Shown here in pieces: positions 16,501 through 23,700 of a DNA stretch of 28,679 nt. A program made the position numbers and the translations under genes. How positions within the stretch are numbered: the stretch's first letter is position 1; each line of letters begins with the position of its first letter. This DNA is from JBBSEX01 sp038239345. GTDB lineage: Bacteria; Acidobacteriota; Terriglobia; Bryobacterales; Bryobacteraceae. Below the pieces are notes generated by a model. It was given only the letters and a program-made list of their open reading frames with translations. It had not been told where the DNA came from and did not search any database. The DNA is taken from contig JBBSEX010000035.1 in assembly GCA_038239345.1 (NCBI GenBank), forward strand, positions 1 to 28,679, written 5' to 3'.

Positions 16501-18721
16501 TCAGTCCCAATTCCTCGAGGCTCGGATTCGTGAACCTCCAACCGCGACGCTGGTCGGCCCAAACACGATGAGCAAGAACGCGAGCGAGGGCGCGTTCAGC
16601 TTCAATCAATCCAACTCCAACCACCTCGGGACGAGATAACCACTCGGCCCGCCGCGCTTTATTGACGGAAGTGAAACCGAGTGCCGATTGTAGACGCCTT
16701 CCGAACTCGTCGTCGCCGAGACCGCTTGCTCCAGCTGCACGGACAGCCGTAAGGGTTGCTGCTCGGAAGAGCGAAACAAACAAGAAATCATTGAAGTGCC
16801 CTGCTTGGAGAGCCGCATCCTGGCGGTTGTCCGTGAACCCCAGAAGCTTTCGCTTATCAGCCTGAACGTTGTTGGCTGGTCGATTCATCCATCGGAGTGC
16901 GCTTGACACCAGCAGTGTGGTGGCCGAACTCCTACCCTCAGCAGAAAGGCCGGCGAGCTTATTGATCTCGCGAGCTTGCCCTGATGGTTGATCCTTGCAG
17001 TTTGGGCAGAACCTGAACTTTCCCGGAAGAAACAGGGAGTTCTTGCCGCCGGGCTCAACTTTGCCTGTGGCGCCGACCGTAATTCGTTGGGGCGCGAGAG
17101 ACCGCTTGTCTGACCTCAGCCGCCTGACACCGCCAGGGCCAATATCGGTCCATTCTTCGGGGAAATCTTCTGCTTCGGCCGAGAATCTGTAATCCGGATC
17201 GTTGTCCGGTTCGGGCATAAGGTATCCCGCTTCCTCGTCCGAATCATCATCTTCAATCGGGGTCTCGTCAATTGCTCGAGGAAGCACTTGGCGCGTGTTG
17301 TCTCTATCTGAGAGCAGCACCGGATGGAACTCTTGCCCACAGGTTCGGCAGAAGAACGTGGGATAGAGGCGCGAGTCTGGATCGGCTGGATCGAATCGTT
17401 GGCCTTCTAGCGTAACCCGACGCTGTCCGGAACCCTTGAGGGTTGCGTAGACGAAGCCCGCACCGGAAATGAACCGGTGGAGCTTAAACGCCAAGAAGGC
17501 CCGCTCACCCTTCCCGCCTCGGTCTACGGCCGGTTTGCTCATCAACGTCAGCATGTTCTGAAGTTGCAGCCGGCACCGCGGTTCATCGCGGTCAGCGTCC
17601 TTCGCCAGCTTGCTGGCTGCTTCGCGTATGGTGATCGGGTCGCGGCGGCTTAGCCGTTGCCCGTCTCGGAGTCCGACCTGAAGCTCGATCCAGATCGCCA
17701 GAGGATGCGAACGGAGAGAATCATCGCCAAGTGAGCTCGGAATCTCTGAGTCGACTGCTGACGCCAGGTCTTTCCGAGAAGCCTTTGCGTCCACATCGGT
17801 GGCTCTTTCAAGGCTTTCGTCGATGATGGCATCTGGTGTGACTCTCACTCCGAAGAGACGAGTCGCAACCTTCGCCACTGCAGCCGCGCGAGTTTGGTCC
17901 TCGCCTTCATTCGCCATAGTCGCCGACGTGCCAATGCAGATTGGCACTTTGTTTCTACAGAGACGATCGCGGACGCGGCGAACGAGCATCGCCACGTCGG
18001 CCCCTTGTCGTCCACGATAGGTGTGGAGCTCGTCGAGCACGAGGAAATCGAGCCCTTCCGCATTGCCGATCACCGCCTGGTCCCGCTCACTCTGTCGGGT
18101 CATGAGCAGTTCGAGCATCATGAAGTTCGTGAGGAGGATATCGGGCTTTGACTTCTTGACGTCATCCCGCTTGGTGTCGTCGTCTTGCCCCGTATAACGA
18201 GCAAACGTGGGTCGCAACGTTTCCGGAAGGTCAGACTGCTCTACGAATTTCTGGAGTTCCTGCATCTGGCTGTTCGCCAGCGCATTCATCGGGTACACGA
18301 TGATCGCCCGAGTACGCGGTTTGTCGCCAGCCGCTCGCGCTCGCACGGCGGCATCGATGATCGGGATGAAGAAACAGAGGGACTTTCCAGAACCCGTCCC
18401 CGTCGTTACTACGAAACTATTGCCTTTGGAGGCTTTGGCGACAGCCTGCGCCTGATGCCGGTACAAAGTGATCGGAGAACCACCAACGCGAAAGATCTTC
18501 GCCGTGTCTGGATGCAAGAATCCCTCTTCCACCAACGTCTGGACGCTGGCGTCGCGTTCATAGTGGGGATTGATGCTAATCAGCGGCTCGGGCCAAAAGC
18601 GCCCCGATGCGTAAAGAGCATCGACCTGCGTTCGGATATCGTCAGCCCGAATTTGCGTAAATGATCTCGCAAATCGCTCGTAGTCTCCGATGATCGATTG
18701 ATCCAAGTCAAAAACGTTCAC
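13535..18721 (-). CDS. DEAD helicase with C-terminal DUF1998 (DrmA-DrmB in one chain)
   Basis: About 1728 residues. The N-terminal SF2 core has GTGSGKS near 110, DELH near 231, GTSATMA, and QRSGRAGRSG near 1033. Cys pairs occur at CRTCG and CPNC (middle), CEQC/CHVC near 1330-1350, and the DUF1998/MZB signature CVKGCYRCLLSYYNQ near 1598 followed by DR. In DISARM these halves are two genes, drmA (helicase) and drmB (DUF1998); Druantia DruE is another large helicase with DUF1998. The start is GTG 18721, with TTGGAGG 4 nt upstream; the GTG at 18745 has no such site. First gene of the operon: the 158 bp upstream (18722-18879) must hold its promoter, but I see no convincing boxes. The stop overlaps the next start as TAATG. 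Role inferred: the main DNA-engaging helicase of the system. Confidence 0.92.
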   Translation of the reverse strand: MNVFDLDQSIIGDYERFARSFTQIRADDIRTQVDALYASGRFWPEPLISINPHYERDASVQTLVEEGFLHPDTAKIFRVGGSPITLYRHQAQAVAKASKGNSFVVTTGTGSGKSLCFFIPIIDAAVRARAAGDKPRTRAIIVYPMNALANSQMQELQKFVEQSDLPETLRPTFARYTGQDDDTKRDDVKKSKPDILLTNFMMLELLMTRQSERDQAVIGNAEGLDFLVLDELHTYRGRQGADVAMLVRRVRDRLCRNKVPICIGTSATMANEGEDQTRAAAVAKVATRLFGVRVTPDAIIDESLERATDVDAKASRKDLASAVDSEIPSSLGDDSLRSHPLAIWIELQVGLRDGQRLSRRDPITIREAASKLAKDADRDEPRCRLQLQNMLTLMSKPAVDRGGKGERAFLAFKLHRFISGAGFVYATLKGSGQRRVTLEGQRFDPADPDSRLYPTFFCRTCGQEFHPVLLSDRDNTRQVLPRAIDETPIEDDDSDEEAGYLMPEPDNDPDYRFSAEAEDFPEEWTDIGPGGVRRLRSDKRSLAPQRITVGATGKVEPGGKNSLFLPGKFRFCPNCKDQPSGQAREINKLAGLSAEGRSSATTLLVSSALRWMNRPANNVQADKRKLLGFTDNRQDAALQAGHFNDFLFVSLFRAATLTAVRAAGASGLGDDEFGRRLQSALGFTSVNKARRAEWLSRPEVVGVGLIEAERALARVLAHRVWADQRRGWRFTNPSLEELGLIRAEYVGLDELVADPEAFFRAVPEVLSLSPEKRRQALLILLDALRRGLAVTADALDPAMIDIIATAARQTLRHPWSIAQQEDPRIAAALMIEAPRREDVHLRGEPLIVRGGPRSRLAKQLNRSEIWGARLSAKSYLEVVNSLLEIAKNYQLVRQVPTAFDVSGWRLEANAIRLFEGTGRDDAKPTNSYFVNLYETLAESLAQGGEGLFGLESREHTAQVEQERREWREWRFRWGAEDREKLERDKEKLREEGEPNVFLPTLFCSPTMELGVDISALNAVYLRNVPPTPANYAQRSGRAGRSGQAALVVTYCAAQSPHDQHYFGKPQEMVSGIVRPPALELANRDLIESHLHAVWLAESGQNLKEDIPHVLDLSIAHLPIRQEIETNLSAGDLVKRAIVTMLRILESVSAELNIENAPWAADRDAFVSAVSAAAPGRFSSAFERWRQLYLSAHAQLMEANRKSEMHGLSSGERRDAKLAQAQANEQLALLEKGRSTGGSDFYTYRYLATEGFLPGYNFPRLPIYAYVPALGAGGPKAAYLQRARFLAIAEFGPRSLIYHEGRAFRVHKAKLSPEQRNADGGRLATKTLFVCEQCGAAHDAEPERCHVCNANMGGVSPIRNIVRIDNVETKPAERITANDEDRQRQGFEIQTVFSWPRRDGRFDVTSAIAQDEHGPILRIDYAPGATISRINKGLRRRKEKSLLGFGIEPASGRWVGSPEEGANDGDADQAPPDSAAAQRIVPIVEDNKNAALLRLAVEPRSMVTTTTLQHAFTRGLETVFQLEEGETLTEPVPNRDNRKAILAFEATEGGAGVLTRLVSEPKRLADVAKSALGLMHFQNLDFAISTGDPSKLTEDHNAQCVKGCYRCLLSYYNQPDHEQIDRTDPELLETLLRLAGASVIPTVAKQTSATDSLNARVNGGRVPEPDPNPLLVGDASFPLVWRSHLVVASEIAPTAEQQSALEALGFSVVHIENNSSEPPAELVRLLGVQ

Positions 18722-18879
18722 GCATCCTCCAACACTTCGTGCCACCGAGGGCTTACATTTCCCTGTGCAGTTTAGATCGCTTCATCGGAATCGGAATGAT
18801 GGACGGAGCGAAGTCTGTTTACCCTGCCCGACACCCTCCGACTCAGGCTGCTTTTAACAGCCGTCCGCCGCTTGTGGGA

Positions 18880-19908
18880 TCATGGGCTTCCCAACTCGTC
18901 TTCTTGAGCGGTTGCGTTAATCTCGGCCTCCAGGTTCCTTAATTCATCAAGAATGTCTCGAAATTTGGGAGGTGCGCCGAACAGCATGACTTGCATCTCT
19001 TCGTAGTCCTGTGCGAGGTCCGCCACGTGCGAAGGTGTCGTCGGGAGTAGTTTCAACGAGCCCGGAACCGCGAGATCGTACCGAGCCCAGGCGGACGGAT
19101 AGAACCGCTGCTTGAACGCAACTACATCCAGCAAGAGCTTTGGATCGGCAAGTGCCGATGCCCTGACGCGACTCACAGCGAGCTTGTAGAGATCGTAGTA
19201 GTGTCGCGAATAACGTTGCGGGATTAGGGCTTTCCGGTGCGCCTCCTGGTGAAGAATTGTCGCTTTCTCCCAGAAGGTCCGTTCGGCCGCGATTGCCACA
19301 ACTTCGCAGGCCGGGTTTTCGAATGCCTCGGGCACGACGTCGAAGGCGTAGGGCCGGATTACATGCGTAGCAGAGGGAACCCACGAGGCAAGCGGGCCAA
19401 TTTCGAGGCGGACTTCGGGGCGGATATAGGTTTCCGCAAAAGCCGCAGGATACCGGATATTGACACTATGCGGATCATCTGGATCGACGGTGGCCGCTAG
19501 CCCGAGGTTTTCCTGGCGCAGAAGATCTTCCAGTTCCGGGCAAAGCGTCTTGGCGATGTAGTCCGCCGCGAGACGGTTTATTTCTTTGTTGAATTGATCC
19601 TGTTTACTCTTTGAAGCGAAGTCTTGCATCGGGTCCCTGAGCCCGTCGCCGAAGCCAATAACCTCCCAATCGAGGACCAGATCAATGTCCTCGGAAAAAC
19701 GTTCGATCAGACCGTGTGCCTTGGAAAGAGATGTGCCGCCCTTGAAGACCACGGATTTTCCGAACCGCGATTTCTGGAAGAGAACTTTCAGTGCGACGCA
19801 GACCCAGAAGTCTTTCTCGATGATTGTCGGCCTGATCCCAAGGCGAGCCGCCGCCTCGCTGAAGATGTCGCGCCGATGCTCCGCCGGCCGCCGGGCGAGT
19901 TTATCCAT
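18880..19908 (-). CDS. abiEii: AbiEii-type nucleotidyltransferase toxin
   Basis: 342 residues. AbiEii/AbiGii family nucleotidyltransferase, the toxin of a type IV toxin-antitoxin/abortive infection pair. The nucleotidyltransferase motif is visible: KGGTSLSK (G57, G58, S60) followed by SEDIDLVLD with the metal-binding D74 and D76. KDFWVCVALK precedes it, as usual. Later FWEKATILHQEAHR and RHYYDLYKL are typical of the family. The start is ATG 19908 rather than GTG 19914, since GAGG sits at proper distance from the ATG. It overlaps the antitoxin stop by 8 nt, so it is coupled. By family knowledge it transfers nucleotides to a cellular acceptor (tRNA in studied relatives) and halts growth. In this island it may act both as a stabiliser and as a back-up abortive layer. 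Confidence 0.92.
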   Translation of the reverse strand: MDKLARRPAEHRRDIFSEAAARLGIRPTIIEKDFWVCVALKVLFQKSRFGKSVVFKGGTSLSKAHGLIERFSEDIDLVLDWEVIGFGDGLRDPMQDFASKSKQDQFNKEINRLAADYIAKTLCPELEDLLRQENLGLAATVDPDDPHSVNIRYPAAFAETYIRPEVRLEIGPLASWVPSATHVIRPYAFDVVPEAFENPACEVVAIAAERTFWEKATILHQEAHRKALIPQRYSRHYYDLYKLAVSRVRASALADPKLLLDVVAFKQRFYPSAWARYDLAVPGSLKLLPTTPSHVADLAQDYEEMQVMLFGAPPKFRDILDELRNLEAEINATAQEDELGSP

Positions 19909-20518
19909 TCGCACCCTCTTTGGCTATTTCCTGAACAGCGGCGTAGACCCAGCCGGTCGCCGTTTTCGTATCCAGGAGTATCCGCTGTCGCAGGGCCGAA
20001 TCGAACTGCCTGCGGATCTGTGTAATGACTGTGGGTGTGATGCGATCTTCGCCAAGTGATTTCAGTGCATGCACGATGAGGCGACTTTCCGGCAACTTGA
20101 ACCCAGCCTCCTTGAGGGCTGTGTGTTCGAAGTCGAGCTTGGTCCGGCCCACAGTGTAGGAGCGATCCGGCCCATCGGAAAGGTAGACCGCGCGCGCGGG
20201 AACCTGCGTCGACAGACCAAGGAGGTTCTGAGCCGTGGCTCCGTTTGGCTGGATACGCCAAGCGAATTTGCGAGCGAGCGCTTGAGCGATCTTGTCGATA
20301 TCCGGGCTAGTTGGGCCTCCCAACGCCTCACTATGGCGGGGGTAATCGTAGATGCCGCGGATGACCCTTCGAATGACGCCTTCGTGCTCCCGCCGATGCA
20401 GCGCGGAATCGATCGTGGAGCGAGCTCCCAGATCGGCAAAATCCGCCTGGGAGAAGGCCCACCCCCTCCCATTGCCATAGATTCTGCTAAGTATCTTTTG
20501 CTCAATGGCTTGTTGCAT
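19901..20518 (-). CDS. abiEi: AbiEi-type antitoxin (DUF6088-like)
   Basis: 205 residues from ATG 20518 (MQQAIEQKIL). The N-terminal winged HTH (WAFSQADFADLG, IDSALHRREHEGVIRRVIRG, IYDYP) fits AbiEi/DUF6088 antitoxins, which bind operator DNA. The C-terminal part (GLSTQVPARAVYLSDGP, LDFEHTALKE) is the usual antitoxin domain. The frame is open further upstream to 20770, but the operator palindrome and promoter lie at 20536-20571, so a start above 20518 would be inside the promoter and is rejected. It precedes and overlaps the toxin gene. It should neutralise the toxin without direct complex formation (type IV) and repress its own operon. Confidence 0.88.
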   Translation of the reverse strand: MQQAIEQKILSRIYGNGRGWAFSQADFADLGARSTIDSALHRREHEGVIRRVIRGIYDYPRHSEALGGPTSPDIDKIAQALARKFAWRIQPNGATAQNLLGLSTQVPARAVYLSDGPDRSYTVGRTKLDFEHTALKEAGFKLPESRLIVHALKSLGEDRITPTVITQIRRQFDSALRQRILLDTKTATGWVYAAVQEIAKEGANG

Positions 20519-20535
20519 TCCGATGCATCTGCCCC

Positions 20536-20565
20536 TGCAAGAAAAAATACCACATTTTTCTTGCA
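20536..20565. promoter_or_regulatory. AbiEi operator palindrome
   Basis: A perfect inverted repeat with 11-bp arms, TGCAAGAAAAA (20536-20546) and TTTTTCTTGCA (20555-20565), separated by 8 bp. It ends 18 bp before the abiEi start and covers the -10 region and spacer of the likely promoter. AbiEi antitoxins are known to bind inverted repeats in their own promoter and repress it, so this is a strong candidate site. Confidence 0.75.
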
Positions 20566-20571
20566 AGACAA
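20544..20571 (-). promoter_or_regulatory. abiE operon promoter
   Basis: On the minus strand TTGTCT (20566-20571), a 16-bp spacer, then TATTTT (20544-20549) with extended -10 TGG before it. The -10 and spacer lie inside the palindrome, so a bound AbiEi would block polymerase. The start of transcription would be near 20537, leaving a leader of about 19 nt. Confidence 0.5.
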
Positions 20572-20700
20572 AGGGGCCGACGAGCAGGACAGGCCTCATC
20601 CTGTGCTCCAATGCATACGCGGACTGAGCAGCAAGCCCCGGGATCGCGTCTTTCGAGGCAACTAGCGCCAGTCCGCGTTTAGCTTCCGTTATTAAAGATG

Positions 20701-23700
20701 TCAGATTGTCGTATTGAGCGAAACCTGCCAGGGGGATTGGAGATTCGGGCGCATCGGGCCCACGAGGCAACCATGTCTAGCGAATTGCGCAACCGGTGGA
20801 ACGTGTTGCATATCGTGTCGGCCGATTTCTACTTCGCGACCCAACGCGCTTGATTCGACGATGATGAAGCGGTTTGCCGCCGTCGACACCGCGATATGCG
20901 CGTCGTCTCTCGCGACGGCCCGACCGACTACTGAACCTGAGGCCGGCGGCGTCCGCTGAAGGATCGGCATCTCGCGAATAGCGATACCCGCTGCTCGCAT
21001 GTAGTTCTCCGCCATTTTCGCCACTGCGCCCGAACCAGGCAAAGCCGTCCCCGCGCCTTTTTCAAGATCCAACTCTTCGTTGATTTCCGGGACGGGCTCC
21101 ACGCCCTGTTGATCCCCCTTGTCGAGGTCCAACTGGGAATTCAGTTCAGATTGGCGCACGAGCAGATGCTTAAGCCGCTCCTCATGATCGAACGGGCGGT
21201 CGGCCTGTGCCTGGTAATCTACAAGCTGCTTCTCGGCGCGGACTTCGCGGCCTTGCTGCTCCGATGCCAACTTGTCCAGGTTCCTTAGCGTGTGCTCGAT
21301 GCTCTGGACCGTCCCGACCGGATTCGTGGAGTTCAGGTTCGCAGAATACATGGCTCGGCCGCGGACAAACAACTCCGGCACACGCTCGTCCTCCGGAAGA
21401 AGGCCGAATCCGCTGTTCTTGCCTTTGCTCAGAATCTCAAAGCCCCGAAACCGTGCCCGCGGCTGCATAGTTTGATCGTCACGCCACGAGAGAATCGTGA
21501 ACGTCAGCGCTTTGGCTGCTTCCTCGCGTGCCCCCTTGCCGGAGAAAACCCGATTGCCGACCGTCATGCTGAACTCAGCCGTGTCGCTGCTGTTCCTTAG
21601 CCCGATGTCTGCTTCTATTTCGGCCAGGTGCTGCTTCGTTTCCGCGATGTGCCGGGGCAGGTCGCGGATCTCCCATCGGATGTGGCGCTGCTGGTTTGCA
21701 TGGACAGCACGCAATTGATCGAGCTTGCGGATCTCCGTATCGACCTTGATCTTTTCAACGACGGCAGGGTTGCCGGACGCGATCGCCTTGATCTCGGCAT
21801 ACGTGAGAGCGCCACTGTCCAGATCTTCTGCTGCCCGCACTGATGTTTCACCGCGCATCACCTGATGGATAAAGCGGGCCTTAGTTTCGAGCGTTTGCCA
21901 CATGTACGCATCGAAGGACCCTTCCGTCACATAGCGGTAGATCTGCACATCCTTGTTGGTGTTGCCCTGTCGCAGTATTCGCCCTTCGCGCTGCTCGATG
22001 TCGCGCGGGCGCCACGGTGCGTCGAGGTGATGGAGGGCCACCAGGCGTCGCTGGACGTTGGTGCCGGCGCCCATCTTTTCGGTGGAGCCGAGGAGTATCC
22101 GAACTCGACCCGCATTCACACCATCGAACAGCAGTTTCTTGGCAGTGTCGGTTTCCGCGTCATGGATGAAAGCAATTTCTCTCGGTGGAATGCCTGCGGC
22201 CACCAGCTTTGAGCGGATGTCCCCGTAAACGTTGAACCGTTCGGGATCGGGCGTAGACAAATCGCTGAAGACCAGTTGTGTCGAACTCTGGTTCCGCGTG
22301 TCGTTCCAGATTTTAAGTATTCGCGAGACCGCACGATCAACCTTGGTGTCCTGTGGCTGCTCGAGGTCTGGCAGGACCAGGCGCATGTCCAATGCAGCTT
22401 TCCGCCCCTCGCCTGTGATCTTGAGCATGTTGTCCACCGAGGGGTCGACGCGCTCCTTCTTCAGTTTCTCGGCGCGTTCCGTCAAGGTTCGGATGAACGC
22501 CTTCAGTTCCGGACTGGCTGGCGCAGCCACTACGGTCGGTCGACCGTTCTCCAGTTCGGGTCGCGGAAGCTTCAGCATGTCCGCAGTCTGCACGTCGGCA
22601 ACCGTGCGGAACATAGTGAGCAACTCCGGAAGGTTGATGAACTTCGCAAACCGCGTGTGCATTCGATACCCAGATCCATCCGGCGCGAGCTCCAGCGATG
22701 TGACGGCTTCGGCGAAGTTCGCTGCCCACGGATCGAAGTGATTGACGCCGCGTTCCGACAGCATGTCCGGCGCAAGATACCGCTGCATCGTATACATCTC
22801 AGCAAGGGTGTTCGAAATGGGCGTGCCGGTGGCGAACACCACGCCGCGCCCATCATTCCGTTCCTGGAGATATCGAGCCTTCAAGAACATGTCGAATGCG
22901 CGATTGCTGTCGGAGTTGGGCAGACCAGCAATCCGGTTCATCTTCGTGGTGTACGCGAGGTTCTTGTACAGATCGGCTTCATCCACGAAAAGCTGATCGA
23001 TGCCGAGTTCCTCAAAGGTCAGGGTGCGGTCTTTGGATTCCCGGTCGGCGCGCTTCTTCAGGCGGACGGTGAGGCGCTTCTTGGCTTTTTCCAGCTCCTT
23101 CACGATGCGGCGGTTGTCGTCTTTCGATTCCTTGGCTTGTCCGATCTCCTCGTCCAGTTCAGCCACCTGCTTTTGGACAAAGCGGTTGAAGTATTCGTCC
23201 GAAACAGGAAGGAACTCGAACGAGCGATGGGAGACGATGACGGCATCGTAGTTGCCCGTCGCGATTCGCGCCATTGCCTGCTGCCGGTTTTCTGCCGCGA
23301 AGTGTTCCTTACCCGCGATGAACAACCGGGCCTGCGGATACAGCTTCAGAAACTCCGCTCCCCACTGATCCACGAGGTGATTCGGCACAACGAACATCGG
23401 CTTCTTGGCCAGTTCCAAACGGCGGAGTTCCATGGCTGCCGCCGTCATGGTCCAGGTTTTTCCGGCACCTACGACATGCGCCAACAACGGGCTTCCACCC
23501 TGAAGAATCCGCCAAACAGCGTTCTTCTGATGAGGCGCGAGATCGCCGTCGCGAAGCGAGGTGCGCACCATTCCCGGCAAGGTGAGATGCGAGCCGTCGA
23601 AGTCTCGGAGCCGGATATTGTTGAAGCGGAAATTATAATCATCGGCCAAACGCTTGGCCCGGCTGGGATCTTCCCAGACCCACTCACCGAAGCGATCCTT

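Noticed and set aside
18721..18745. Start of the DUF1998 helicase at GTG 18745
   Set aside because: The GTG at 18721 has TTGGAGG at correct spacing; the upstream one has no ribosome site.
18846..18862. Terminator hairpin after abiEii (GGCTG/CAGCC stem)
   Set aside because: Five-bp stem and no following T run on the minus strand; too weak.
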